The notes under the pieces: model-generated | What the model was told of the DNA's origin: nothing | The model's database searches: none | Seen by the model: only the letters and a program-made list of their open reading frames with translations | Shown: piece by piece, positions 54,655-63,341 of the stretch | Numbering within the stretch: position 1 is the first letter of the stretch | How the letters are laid out: every line of letters starts with the position of its first letter | Position numbers and translations under genes: made by a program | Assembly (NCBI RefSeq): GCF_000760735.1 | Contig: NZ_JMEX01000008.1 | Span: 2,330,877 to 2,394,876, forward strand | DNA from: Rhodococcoides fascians A44A | GTDB lineage: Bacteria > Actinomycetota > Actinomycetes > Mycobacteriales > Mycobacteriaceae | Reading direction: 5' to 3' | Length of the DNA stretch: 64,000 nucleotides

Positions 54655-54954
54655 ATGCTTCAGGTCGATCCCGACTCGTTGCGTGCGCTGTCGTCGTCAC
54701 TGACGAGGACAGCCGACGCTGTGGCATCACTCGACCCGTCGCCGCCGCTCCGGGTGGGGGTCGAGGCCATGCCTCACTCGGCGTTCGGGGCTGTAGCGGG
54801 CAACTCCGCCGAGACAGTTCTCGCCGCCTACCGCACGGCCGCCGAACGCATCCGTCAGATCGCCGAGGCCGCCGGATCGAGTGCCACCAGCTACGACCGC
54901 ACCGAAGCTGCGTTCCGCGAGCAACTGCACAAGTTCCTCGGCGAGCAGGCATGA
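54655..54954 (+). CDS. EspC-like type VII secretion target protein
   Basis: A 99 aa all-helical protein of the ESX secretion-associated (EspC/WXG100-like) kind. LQVDPDSLRALSSSLTRTADAVASL at the start and AAYRTAAERIRQIAEAAGSSATSYDRTEAAFREQL at the end form two helices separated by a Pro/Gly turn, typical of the first, small member of such pairs. ATGA overlap with the following DUF1023 gene. Expected to form a helical hairpin dimer with the N-terminal part of that protein and to be exported by an ESX system encoded elsewhere. Confidence 0.82.
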   Translation: MLQVDPDSLRALSSSLTRTADAVASLDPSPPLRVGVEAMPHSAFGAVAGNSAETVLAAYRTAAERIRQIAEAAGSSATSYDRTEAAFREQLHKFLGEQA

Positions 54955-56384
54955 CCGTCACCGTCTCGCAACTGCGAGCCTGGAATCCGGCCACCCTGAC
55001 CTGTGTCGGGGACGATCTGGCACAGATCAACCTCGTGTTCGACGAGTCCCTCCGCAGCGTCGCCCGCGCTGCACGCGACACCCTCGAACGGTGGGAAGGC
55101 GACGCCGCCGACACCGCCCGGGTCCTCGTCGACCAGGTCGCCGACACCCGCATCGTCGACGCCATCGACGCCTACACCGCGGTGTTCGACGCCGCCGCTC
55201 GGGAGATCGCCGCCGTCCGCCAGTCCGTTCTCGCGGTCGTCGACACCGCGCTCGCCGGTGGATTCGACGTCCTCGACGACGGCAGCGTGCGCGTCGCCGA
55301 CCCCGATCTGCAGCAGCGTGCGCAGGGCATCGAAACCCAACTGCAATCCATGCTCAGCAGCGCAGTGGACACCGATTACACCTACGCCACCAAACTGCAG
55401 CGCGCAGTCGACGTGGTCCTCGGCCTCCAGCCCGTCGCCGAGCCACAGCCCTACATCCCGGAGATCCGGTCGATCCTGCCCGACGAACCCCACGACCTGG
55501 CCGAGCTGTGGAGCAGGCTCACCCCCTACGAGCGAGACGGCCTGGCGGTGTGGGACCCGACCATCGGCAACCGCGACGGACTGCCCGCCGACGATAAATC
55601 CCGATACAACACCGTCCTTCTGCACACCCTCGTGTCCGACGCGCGAGACCGTGTCGCCGAAGTCGAAGCGCGCCATGGCGATTGGCTGCAGGATCGCAAC
55701 CTGCCCAGTGAGAACCACGACGACGCGGCAGCCCTGCGCGACTACGCCCGATGGCTCGACGACCGCGACGCCGCCGAGACAGCCCTCGCCGGATACGACA
55801 CCGTCCAAGCCGAACTCAGCCGAGCCGGAGCGCCCACCTACCTGTTGAACATCGACGAACACGGCCGAGGCGCACTGGCATTGAACAACCCCGACACCGC
55901 CCAGAACGTCGCCACCTACGTGCCGGGAGCATCCACGGTGCTCGCCTCCATCGGACGAGACCTCTCACGAGCGGAGAACCTGCTCGACTCCGCCAACATG
56001 GTCAGCGGCGCACGCAACTCGGTCATCGCGTGGCTCGGATACAACGCCCCTCCCACCCTGCTCGACGCCACCTCGGACAGCTTCGCCGACGCCGGTGCCC
56101 CGCGGCTGGAACGGTTTCAGGAAGGTCTGCGTGCGGCCCACGAAGGCGACGCCGCGCACCACACCGTCCTCGGTCACGGGTACGGCAGTGTCGTCGTCGA
56201 GCGGGCTTCGTTGGGTGACGGAGACGTCGTCGTGGCCGCGGCCGACACGTCGCTTCCTGGATCGCTCGACGCCACCAGCCCGGTCGAGGGCACCGCGCGT
56301 TTCGACGGAAGCAACTACTTCGACCGCGGAAACCCCGCCCTCGACACCATCGGCCGAATCATCGCAGGCAAGGGTGCTGCATGA
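54951..56384 (+). CDS. WXG-like/DUF1023 alpha-beta hydrolase-type protein, nucleophile missing
   Basis: A 477 aa type VII secretion-associated protein. Residues 1-110 are helical with LERWEGDAADTA, a WxG-type turn. A middle region follows (DLAELWSRLTPYERDGL and GNRDGLP, standard DUF1023 landmarks), then DRDAAETALAGYDTVQAEL, and an alpha/beta-hydrolase domain. The nucleophile elbow normally reads GHSYGS; here it is GHGYGS, Ser to Gly. The later GSPG motif and catalytic Asp/His are not recognisable, and the C-terminus is short. Probably a catalytically dead exported protein. Coupled by ATGA to both neighbours. Confidence 0.82.
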   Translation: MTVTVSQLRAWNPATLTCVGDDLAQINLVFDESLRSVARAARDTLERWEGDAADTARVLVDQVADTRIVDAIDAYTAVFDAAAREIAAVRQSVLAVVDTALAGGFDVLDDGSVRVADPDLQQRAQGIETQLQSMLSSAVDTDYTYATKLQRAVDVVLGLQPVAEPQPYIPEIRSILPDEPHDLAELWSRLTPYERDGLAVWDPTIGNRDGLPADDKSRYNTVLLHTLVSDARDRVAEVEARHGDWLQDRNLPSENHDDAAALRDYARWLDDRDAAETALAGYDTVQAELSRAGAPTYLLNIDEHGRGALALNNPDTAQNVATYVPGASTVLASIGRDLSRAENLLDSANMVSGARNSVIAWLGYNAPPTLLDATSDSFADAGAPRLERFQEGLRAAHEGDAAHHTVLGHGYGSVVVERASLGDGDVVVAAADTSLPGSLDATSPVEGTARFDGSNYFDRGNPALDTIGRIIAGKGAA

Positions 56385-56809
56385 CAACGCTATTCGGCAC
56401 CGACGCACGAGACCGCGCACTGGACGCACTCGAGAAGTCTCGACGCGCACTGCCGTCGGACGTGCAGTTGAACCGCAAGCACCCCAGTTTCCCGGAATCA
56501 CAGCTCGCCCTCGGCAAGTTCGAGCCCGCCTACGACGACAACACCACCATCGATGGGCCACATCGCTTCTCGGCCGCGTACTGGGTACTCGGATGCACCG
56601 GGCGGGACGCGCTGTCCGTCCTCGCGCACGCCTGGGCGGACTGGGGATGGAGCGTCGACGACCGATCTGCCGACGACTTCGGATCCGTCCGTGCAACCTC
56701 ACCCGACGGCTATCGACTGATCGGCAGGCTCACCGACGACGAGCGACTCAGCCTCGCAGTGTCCTCGCCACCCTTCCCGTACGAAGGACTGGCGCAGGCA
56801 GGAACCTGA
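56381..56809 (+). CDS. Conserved small protein of type VII cassette, unknown function
   Basis: A 142 aa cytoplasmic-looking protein with no signal or membrane helix. It starts MTTLFGTDARDRALDALEKS, ends with a beta-rich segment (WSVDDRSADDFGSVRATSPDGYRLIGRL), and is acidic overall. It is the third gene of a unit whose three members overlap by four bases each, so it probably chaperones, modifies or protects against the DUF1023-like protein. No family recognised. Confidence 0.7.
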   Translation: MTTLFGTDARDRALDALEKSRRALPSDVQLNRKHPSFPESQLALGKFEPAYDDNTTIDGPHRFSAAYWVLGCTGRDALSVLAHAWADWGWSVDDRSADDFGSVRATSPDGYRLIGRLTDDERLSLAVSSPPFPYEGLAQAGT

Positions 56810-56826
56810 CACCCCTTTTACCGACC

Positions 56827-56860
56827 CCGCACGCCTGTTCGCGTCAGAGCAGGCGTGCGG
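56827..56860. terminator. Bidirectional terminator hairpin
   Basis: A perfect 11-base inverted repeat, CCGCACGCCTG and CAGGCGTGCGG, around 12 bases. Outer ACCCCT and AGGGGT (about 56813 and 56871) can extend the structure. It lies between convergent genes ending at 56809 and 56949. Confidence 0.85.
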
Positions 56861-56948
56861 AGTCGTCAGTAGGGGTGCTAAGTCCCGACAGCACGCTCCA
56901 CCCTCGAGGCTCCGCGAACATGCTTCTCCACAGCCCCCCAGGCGCTGT

Positions 56949-57353
56949 TTACCGTCGTGATTTCATGGCGGCCTTGTGCCCCAGGTTCGGGTCGCGGGCC
57001 AGGCGTTCGTACTCGGCTGTGCCCAGTCCATAGAGTGCGACGCGACCCTCACCGTCGTGGTGCGTGCCCCACCCGTAGCGCTTGCCGAGCGGGGAGGCAC
57101 GCAGGCACGCCTGATCCTTGGCGAAGAACGCTGCCCTCGCTTCGTCCATCTCGCTCGGCGGAACGCCGGTTCTCGCGGCGTGTACGGCGAACAGCACGTC
57201 GTCCGAGCTCATCTCGTACGGCGCCCGCGAGAGCAGTTCGTACTGCAGCCTCGCGACCGTGGCATTCCCGCGCCCGGCGGGCGGCTCCTCGCCTTCGGTG
57301 GCCGGGCAGTCCGGGGCTGCCTCGATGAAGACATTGCGGTAATCGGTGCTCAT
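56949..57353 (-). CDS. DUF6157 family protein
   Basis: A 134 aa soluble protein: STDYRNVFIEAAPDCPA at the N-terminus, LLSRAPYEMSSDDVLFAVHA in the middle and GKRYGWGTHHDGEGRVALY near the end match the DUF6157 family as I know it. No function is established. ATG 57353 is 49 bases from the divergent AraC-type gene, so the two may share regulation; ATG 57359 (in-frame upstream) is not present, and the GTGs farther up lie in the regulator region. Confidence 0.78.
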   Translation of the reverse strand: MSTDYRNVFIEAAPDCPATEGEEPPAGRGNATVARLQYELLSRAPYEMSSDDVLFAVHAARTGVPPSEMDEARAAFFAKDQACLRASPLGKRYGWGTHHDGEGRVALYGLGTAEYERLARDPNLGHKAAMKSRR

Positions 57354-57402
57354 GGCGACATCGTCACCCACCGGCAGCGACAGCGTATTGCACAATTGCG
57401 AC

Positions 57403-58254
57403 ATGGTTCGACACCCGTTGGATCGACCGATCGACGTGACCGAACGATCCGGCGTGCTCGGTCCGGCCAACCTGTCCTTGTTCGACGCGCGGTGGTTCAC
57501 GCCTGCGCAGTCCGTGCGCGACGTCGTCGACACGTACTGGAGCGTCGAGTGGAACCTGCCGGACGGAACGGACATCGATCAGCAGGTGCTCGAATTCCCC
57601 GCCGTGACGCTGAGCATCGAATCCGGCTCGGTCCCCGCACCTTTCATGTTGACCAACGTCCAACGCCGGGCATGGTCGAGGACGATCCGCGGCACAGGCA
57701 GGGTCTTCGGGATCCGTTTGCGCCCGGCAGGACTGGCCGTGCTGTCCGACCTCGACCCGTCGAATGTGGAGCAGGAGCAACCCGTCACCGCTGAGCTGGA
57801 CGCCGTCCTCACCCGACATCTAACGACCATCGCGGCCGAAACATCCCCATCGGACCGCGCCGAACGAGCAGACCGATTGATCGAGGATCTGCTGCAGAAG
57901 CACCCGATCACCGAGTCCCGGCTACTCGCGAACGCGGTGGTAGACGACCTGGCAGAGAGCGTTCGATCGAGAACCGGACCCGCCCTCGCACACCGACTCG
58001 GCGTCAGCGAACGCGCAATACAACGTGCACTGAAGGAGACACTGGGCATGGGGCCCAAAGCAATAGTCCGACGCATCCGCCTCCAAGAAGTCGTGCGCAG
58101 ACTCTCACTCCCCGACGCCGACGTCAGCGCCATCGCCGCAGCACTCGACTACACCGACCAGGCACATCTCATCCGCGACTTCAAAGGCGTCGCAGGCATC
58201 ACGCCGGGGCAGTACCTACGGGCAATGCCTTCTGGTGGCGAGGCCGAGGGCTAG
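57403..58254 (+). CDS. AraC family transcriptional regulator
   Basis: A 283 aa regulator. The N-terminal domain (about 1-150) has VVDTYWSVEWNLPDG and VFGIRLRPAGL, the cupin-like DUF6597 type. The C-terminal HTH_18 domain has LAHRLGVSERAIQRALKETLGMGPKAIVRRIRLQEVV and IAAALDYTDQAHLIRDFKGVAGITPGQYLR, both helix-turn-helix parts complete. ATG 57403 is chosen over TTG/ATG starts near 57346 that would overlap the divergent gene. It probably controls the DUF6157 gene. Confidence 0.87.
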   Translation: MVRHPLDRPIDVTERSGVLGPANLSLFDARWFTPAQSVRDVVDTYWSVEWNLPDGTDIDQQVLEFPAVTLSIESGSVPAPFMLTNVQRRAWSRTIRGTGRVFGIRLRPAGLAVLSDLDPSNVEQEQPVTAELDAVLTRHLTTIAAETSPSDRAERADRLIEDLLQKHPITESRLLANAVVDDLAESVRSRTGPALAHRLGVSERAIQRALKETLGMGPKAIVRRIRLQEVVRRLSLPDADVSAIAAALDYTDQAHLIRDFKGVAGITPGQYLRAMPSGGEAEG

Positions 58255-58304
58255 TCGATATCTCAGGGCTGCCCCTATGACGGCATCCTCGAGGTACTGC
58301 TCTG

Positions 58305-58793
58305 ATGCTCGTCGGTAACGTCGGGGAGGTGCGCGAAGTAATCGATGTGGACATCGACCTGATGGCCGGGGCTCTCATCCTGGACTCGATCGGCAACAGG
58401 GATGGAGTCCCTACCGAACGCTTTCCGACACCGCCCGATCTGGTGAAGGGAGGCCGAGGTCTGGTGGTGATCCACGCAGGTGGGCGCGGCAAAGTCCACG
58501 TAACGGTGAGAATTGGACCAGCAGCACCCGCACTGACCGACGCCGAGCGTGCGCTATGGGAAGAAACCCAAGAGGTCGCTTACGCCTGCGAGGACCCGGA
58601 GGTCTTCCTCGACGGATCCACCGGAGAAGTCGTCGCACCGTTCACACTGCCTGAAGGCGATTACCGCATCCGAGTGTTCGTTCGTGGTCGCGCGAAGTAC
58701 TTCGATACCTACACAGCCCCGGACGAGGACGCCCGAGTGCATGTCGAGATGCACATCTGGCCAGCGCACGTCGAAGTGAGCGCACCGAGCTGA
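58305..58793 (+). CDS. Conserved hypothetical protein
   Basis: A 162 aa soluble protein without signal or helix. Beta-rich: GLVVIHAGGRGKVHVTVRIG in the middle, YRIRVFVRGRAKYFDT then VHVEMHIWPAHVEV at the C-terminus. The overall shape recalls small beta-sandwich proteins found near toxin or contact-dependent genes in actinobacteria, but no family is recognised. The ATG has GAGGT about ten bases upstream. 50 bases after the AraC gene, possibly co-transcribed. Confidence 0.65.
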   Translation: MLVGNVGEVREVIDVDIDLMAGALILDSIGNRDGVPTERFPTPPDLVKGGRGLVVIHAGGRGKVHVTVRIGPAAPALTDAERALWEETQEVAYACEDPEVFLDGSTGEVVAPFTLPEGDYRIRVFVRGRAKYFDTYTAPDEDARVHVEMHIWPAHVEVSAPS

Positions 58794-58835
58794 GAAGAGC
58801 TGGGTGTCATCGTCGGTCTCGATTAGTCTCGCACT

Positions 58836-59291
58836 ATGAGGAGTCGAGTACTGTTCCGCGGGACGTGGTTCGCGCTCGCCGCGCTGGCGATGGCGTACGC
58901 CATCGTCTCCGGACTGTCTCCGGTTGCGACAATCTCGATGTCGTGCGGGAAGATTGGTGAACTGAGCCCGTTCTACGGGAGATCCGGATTTACTTGTACG
59001 GATTCCATTCTCGACGCAGTGGGGTTGGTGCCCGTTGCGCTCCTCGGCATCTTGCTGGCGGCTCCACCTGTAATTGCGGGTGTCGCCCTGAACCGGAACG
59101 TATCACTCTGTGCAGCAGTTGCATTGGGATTCATGGCCATCTTCGGCTTGCTCAATTGGACCGGGTTCTGGGTGCTGATGTTGATGGGAGCGTTACCTGC
59201 CGCAGTCTTCGCCGCCATCGTTGCCGCACTACAGCCACATTTCCGTAGACCAGTTGCTTCTGTGTCGGACCGAGTTAATTTCGCCGATTGA
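58836..59291 (+). CDS. Small four-helix membrane protein
   Basis: A 151 aa protein with about four membrane helices (residues about 9-28, 62-84, 90-109, 113-135) and a Cys pair in the first outer loop (MSCGKIGE and FTCTDS), which may form a disulfide. Ends in a basic cytoplasmic tail. No family recognised. It lies 42 bases after the preceding gene and before a strong bidirectional terminator. Confidence 0.65.
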   Translation: MRSRVLFRGTWFALAALAMAYAIVSGLSPVATISMSCGKIGELSPFYGRSGFTCTDSILDAVGLVPVALLGILLAAPPVIAGVALNRNVSLCAAVALGFMAIFGLLNWTGFWVLMLMGALPAAVFAAIVAALQPHFRRPVASVSDRVNFAD

Positions 59292-59430
59292 GAGCTCGGC
59301 CGAAGTGGTCGTCGCAACTCGGAATCGAATCATGACGCATCGGTCAGCGGTGTACGGCACAGGCAGCGGGCTCAGGGCATGACTGTAGGCGGCACATGTC
59401 AAGTTCTGTGCCGCTGTGGGTCTGCTACCT

Positions 59431-59466
59431 GCCCACGGTGGGGTGGTGTCACCCGCCACCGTGGGC
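59431..59466. terminator. Bidirectional terminator hairpin
   Basis: A perfect 11-base inverted repeat, GCCCACGGTGG and CCACCGTGGGC, around 14 bases, just before the end of the convergent HNH gene. Confidence 0.82.
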
Positions 59467-59478
59467 TCGGGCGTCGAC

Positions 59479-61119
59479 CTATTCTCGGGCGGCCCCTGGG
59501 TTGCCTGGTTCTGGGTCGTTGGTTTCGGGGTCGCTCGTTTCAGTATCGATGGAGTCGACGGGACCGAACAGGGGGAGTTCCGGGATGGGTCGGATGTACT
59601 CGTCGGGGTGGTGATAGTGATTGAGTAGCCCACGTCGAAGTGGGTCGAGCGTTGTCGGGGAATGCCATAGCGTGCGGCCTGGATAGGGGTGGTCGGGGCC
59701 GGCCTTGGTCGTGGCCCAGTCGGTGTCCTTCGGGCCGACCAAGGGATGATGCCGATCGCATCCGAAAGTAAGGTCCTCGATGTCGGTGTTTCCACCGGCC
59801 GCCCACTCTTCGATGTGGTGGACCTGGCTCCACGTTGCAGGGCGGGTGCAGCCGGGGAAGCTGCATCCACGATCGGCTGCTATCAACACGATTCGTTGGT
59901 CCGCCGACGCCAATCGCTTGGCGCGCCGAAGTTGAAGCGGACGTTCGTCGTTGTCGAAGATGACCAAGCACTGATAGGCGTGTGACGCCATCCGAATGGC
60001 ATCCCGCATTTCCACCAGGGACCCGGTTGCGGTCACCGCATGGCCCGAAGCGGCTTCGAGATCCTTCACACTCATCGTCAACACGGCTGTCACGGGAAGT
60101 CCCCTGTGCATCCCCAACTTTCCGGACGCGAGTATCTGCCGGAACACCATCTTCATCGCGTCGTGCTGCCGTCGCCCCCTGCCTCGAAGATCTCGACGCG
60201 CCCGCGCTGCCGCCTCTTCATCGACCGGTTCGCCCTCGGCGGGCTGGCCGTCGCCCGTGGCGTCTTTCGGAACGCTCGACTGATCAGGTCGATCGTCACA
60301 ACCGTCCGCGTCATCAGGTGAGTCGACGACCGGTGGGGGATCTGCTGGATTGGCCTGTCCGGGTTTCGCCCATTTGTCGAAGACGGCCTCGATGTACGCA
60401 CGCAGTTCAGAGTCGACGACCATCTTCCCGCGGGACAAGCCGTCAGACCCTTGTTCGTCGAACTGGACGTAGCATCGATCCGCGACCCGCGCGGGGTCTT
60501 CGTCATCACCGTCGGGGTCGATCAGGTCGTACAAGCGCGAGGCAGCTGCCTTCAGGTGGTCGGGGCTGAGCTGGCGTGCCAGTTCCGCCAGCTGAGCCTC
60601 CGCTTTCTCCCGCGTCTCGATGTCGACCTTCGATCCCAGACGCCAGAAGAACTTTCTGATGATCTGTTGATGCTCCTCGTTGATCAGCCCGTCCTCCGCG
60701 CCGCGAAGGGTGTTCGGTGACAACGGTTCCAAACGCTCACCCGTGACGGATGTGCGCTCACCGAACTCCATGGCCAAGCGGATACGTTGCCCCGCTCGCG
60801 TTCCGGAGGATCGCAACAACACGGACAGGGCTTCGGGAACCGACCCGTAGATGTCGTCCAAGCCTCGCTGGTCGACGAGATCTGCGATCCAGGTGTGGCT
60901 GTACGCGAACAACTTTTGACGAACCACTTCCATGCGCACCAGTAGAGCGCGTCGATCCGCATTGTGAAGCCCGGCTGTCTGCATGCGACCGACGTCCTCC
61001 GTGCCCTTCTCGATCATCTCGACGACCTCGCGCAGGGACGAGGGGCCGATTACAGGAACACCGTCACCGGATGCTCGCCAATGTGGTTGTGTGTCAGTGA
61101 CAATCGTTGACTGAGCCAT
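59479..61119 (-). CDS. DUF222/HNH endonuclease (13E12 repeat family)
   Basis: A 546 aa protein of the actinobacterial 13E12 family. The DUF222 domain spans roughly residues 25-330, with REKAEAQLAELARQLSPDHL typical. A Pro/Asp/Gly-rich spacer follows (about 260-320), then a C-terminal HNH nuclease domain: CSFPGCTRPATWSQVHHIEEWAAGG and LTFGCDRHHPLV, which include the zinc Cys ligands and the catalytic His. The family is common, often multicopy, and poorly understood. ATG 61119 (MAQSTIV) follows GGGGGAG; the farther ATG 61146 has no ribosome-binding site. Confidence 0.87.
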   Translation of the reverse strand: MAQSTIVTDTQPHWRASGDGVPVIGPSSLREVVEMIEKGTEDVGRMQTAGLHNADRRALLVRMEVVRQKLFAYSHTWIADLVDQRGLDDIYGSVPEALSVLLRSSGTRAGQRIRLAMEFGERTSVTGERLEPLSPNTLRGAEDGLINEEHQQIIRKFFWRLGSKVDIETREKAEAQLAELARQLSPDHLKAAASRLYDLIDPDGDDEDPARVADRCYVQFDEQGSDGLSRGKMVVDSELRAYIEAVFDKWAKPGQANPADPPPVVDSPDDADGCDDRPDQSSVPKDATGDGQPAEGEPVDEEAAARARRDLRGRGRRQHDAMKMVFRQILASGKLGMHRGLPVTAVLTMSVKDLEAASGHAVTATGSLVEMRDAIRMASHAYQCLVIFDNDERPLQLRRAKRLASADQRIVLIAADRGCSFPGCTRPATWSQVHHIEEWAAGGNTDIEDLTFGCDRHHPLVGPKDTDWATTKAGPDHPYPGRTLWHSPTTLDPLRRGLLNHYHHPDEYIRPIPELPLFGPVDSIDTETSDPETNDPEPGNPGAARE

Positions 61120-61242
61120 TGCTTCTGAATCTCCCCCTGAAAGCATGTGAGAAGACTACCCGGTGCCACCGACAAGTTTTCGAACATCAGTGCGATGACT
61201 CGAGGTGCGATAGGCTCGTCGCAATCGAAGTGAGGAGAAGCC

Positions 61243-62160
61243 GTGGAATGGCATGTCTCGGTGTTCAACCCGACGACCAAGCGGTCGCAACTGTCGAGTG
61301 GACACGCACCCGATCGCGAGACTGCAATCCGGATGATCGTCGCGGAAGGACGCGCGATGGCACGTGCCTCGGACGGGACGATCGTCGGAACGTACGGCAA
61401 CGTCGTCATAGACGACCAGCCCGGCAATACCGTGCCGTTCGGTGACACCTCGCTGAGCGACGACGAGCTCGGCCGCAGGGTGCAGGCCGCAATCGACTAC
61501 GTACAGGAGCGGTCCGCGAAATATGCTGCCACGATTGCTCCCGTGGCTTCTGTTGCCCCGCGGGAGCCTACGGAATTCTCGACACCGGCAGGTGACGTCG
61601 CGCAGCAGTGGGGTCGAATCTCTCGCTGGTTGACTACGCACCACACGAAGGTGCCGTCCGCAGGTGCGCCTCAGCACCTCATCGACGACGCCGAAGCCCG
61701 GACCCAGACGACCTGGCCGGAGGAGCTGAAGCAGCTCTTCGGTCACGTCGACGGACTCGCGTCGGACGCATGGTTCCCACTGCTGCCGTCGCATGATCTG
61801 TTCGGTCTCGAGCAGGTGATCGACGAATGGCAGGTCGAGCTGGAGGTATGGGGGGAGTTCGAAGAGGATGTGCCCGAGGAATCCGACGCCGGGGATCGAG
61901 TGGGGACATGGCTCCCAGAATTCCTGCCGTTCGCCGGAGTGGACGGAAACTTTCTGTTCATCGACTCCAGGCCAGGGCCGCTTCATGGTTGTGTCACCGG
62001 ATTCGACAAGGTCGGCGCGGACGATCAGGGCCCCCAATGGATCTCGTTGAGCGCCATGCTCACCGACCTCGCCGACGCACTCGAGACCGGCCGAAAGTTC
62101 GCAGGTGCTTGGGTCCCCAGCGTCGTCGACGGTCAGTTGGACTGGACGTACGAAAAATAG
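61243..62160 (+). CDS. SMI1/KNR4 (SUKH) family protein
   Basis: A 305 aa protein. The first 60 residues (EWHVSVFNPTTKR and MIVAEGRAMARASDGTIVGTYG) form a small domain. From about residue 110 it is a SUKH fold: TTWPEELKQLFGHVDGL, FPLLPSHDLFGLEQV and FAGVDGNFLFIDSRPG...CVTGFD. SUKH proteins are commonly immunity factors against nuclease or deaminase toxins, but others bind peptidoglycan-linked or regulatory partners. No toxin is adjacent, except that an HNH gene lies divergently 123 bases away. GTG 61243 has GAGGAG at five bases. Confidence 0.85.
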   Translation: MEWHVSVFNPTTKRSQLSSGHAPDRETAIRMIVAEGRAMARASDGTIVGTYGNVVIDDQPGNTVPFGDTSLSDDELGRRVQAAIDYVQERSAKYAATIAPVASVAPREPTEFSTPAGDVAQQWGRISRWLTTHHTKVPSAGAPQHLIDDAEARTQTTWPEELKQLFGHVDGLASDAWFPLLPSHDLFGLEQVIDEWQVELEVWGEFEEDVPEESDAGDRVGTWLPEFLPFAGVDGNFLFIDSRPGPLHGCVTGFDKVGADDQGPQWISLSAMLTDLADALETGRKFAGAWVPSVVDGQLDWTYEK

Positions 62161-62186
62161 GTGGCGGGGCCTGCGAGGATGAACTG

Positions 62187-62891
62187 GTGATCGAGAACCC
62201 GTCCATTCTGCAGTTCCGCCGCCTCGCGCAGTCGTCGCCGTGGCGGTGGACGAGCGTCGAATTCACACGTTCGCCAGACCGATTCGACACCGGTGTCCAC
62301 GCGTGGATCCGTCGGCCAGGGGCGATGCGGGTGGAAGTGAACGGCGGTCGCGTCGTCGTGCACAAGGCGAGTAGGCCGTTCGACGGTGCCATGACGCGGA
62401 GCAACAACGGTCCATGGCTTCCGGTGCAGGGACGTTGGCCGTCCACAGTGGTTCCGGTGTACGACGCCGACGGTCTCGTCGAGAGCGTGCCGCCCGAGAC
62501 GCACGGCCCGTCGGTGGAGTGGGACGACCCGATGTTCGACGACTACCTCTGGGTCGCGATGCTCAACCCCGTCGAACTGGCCAGATCCGCCCACGACACG
62601 ACCTCCGGCCCGACGGTCGATCTGTCGCAGTCGAGGGTGGTGACCCATCACGGCCGCACCGCGTGGGAAGCGATCGCCACCCCGACCGCCGCGTACGACC
62701 CACGATGCGACTGTTGCCCGATGCTCTCGGGAGAGTTCGTCGAAGACGAATGGATACCCGGACCACCGTCGATCGTGCGACTGGACGTCCAGACCGGGAT
62801 CTGCGTTTACCTCGAAACCGAGGGATCTGCGCGGGATCTCGACATTCTGAGCGTCGACACCGCACTGCCGGATGCACTGTTCGAGAAGTAG
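62187..62891 (+). CDS. Conserved hypothetical protein
   Basis: A 234 aa soluble protein. FRRLAQSSPWRWTSVEFTR at the N-terminus, then VHAWIRRPGAMRVEVNGG, and a segment YDPRCDCCPML with three Cys, then PSIVRLDVQTGICVYLETEG. The pattern recalls proteins related to sigma-factor regulators/outer-membrane-lipoprotein sorting folds (LolA-like, using VRLDxxTG), but that is a suggestion only. GTG 62187 follows GAGGATG. 26 bases after the SUKH gene, likely one transcript. Confidence 0.68.
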   Translation: MIENPSILQFRRLAQSSPWRWTSVEFTRSPDRFDTGVHAWIRRPGAMRVEVNGGRVVVHKASRPFDGAMTRSNNGPWLPVQGRWPSTVVPVYDADGLVESVPPETHGPSVEWDDPMFDDYLWVAMLNPVELARSAHDTTSGPTVDLSQSRVVTHHGRTAWEAIATPTAAYDPRCDCCPMLSGEFVEDEWIPGPPSIVRLDVQTGICVYLETEGSARDLDILSVDTALPDALFEK

Positions 62892-62898
62892 GTCAGCG

Positions 62899-62936
62899 GA
62901 GGGTCCAGCCGCGCCTGATCAAGAGGCTGGACCCTC
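62899..62936. terminator. Bidirectional terminator hairpin
   Basis: A perfect 12-base inverted repeat, GAGGGTCCAGCC and GGCTGGACCCTC, with a 14-base loop, centred between convergent genes that end at 62891 and 62944. Confidence 0.9.
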
Positions 62937-62943
62937 GACGCGA

Positions 62944-63288
62944 TCATGCGCGCGGATCGAGTGTCACCTTCACAGAGACGGAAGACCCGTCCTTGCGGGT
63001 GACGGCGTGGCCGGTCCGGGTGATGCCGTCGAGGTCGATGGAGATGGGGCCGCCGTCGGGGTAGAAGTTCCGCCACCAGTTCTTCTTGTCCGGCATCGCG
63101 ACGCCGATGATCACCTCGTCGCCGCGGCGACGGTAGCCCACCAGGACGCTGAACTGCTTGCCGGATCTGCGGCCCGTGTAGGTGACCTCGGTGATCGTGC
63201 CCGAGACGAATCTGCCGACGACCGGCGCGTTCAACAGCGGACGTACAAGCGCATTGAACCGAGCAGCGACTCGCTGAAATGTGTTCAT
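62944..63288 (-). CDS. DUF385/deazaflavin-dependent nitroreductase-like small protein
   Basis: A 114 aa beta-barrel protein. VSGTITEVTYTGRRSGKQFSV, DEVIIGVAMPDKKNWWRNF and PISIDLDGITRTGHAV follow the layout of the split-barrel F420/flavin-binding DUF385 (Ddn-like) family, though it is at the short end of that family. ATG 63288 has AGGA eight bases ahead. Divergent from the truncated gene at the window's edge. Confidence 0.68.
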   Translation of the reverse strand: MNTFQRVAARFNALVRPLLNAPVVGRFVSGTITEVTYTGRRSGKQFSVLVGYRRRGDEVIIGVAMPDKKNWWRNFYPDGGPISIDLDGITRTGHAVTRKDGSSVSVKVTLDPRA

Positions 63289-63341
63289 ACCCGTGATCCT
63301 GCCTGGGAACCGACAGCCGTGCACCCGGTACTTTCGACCGG

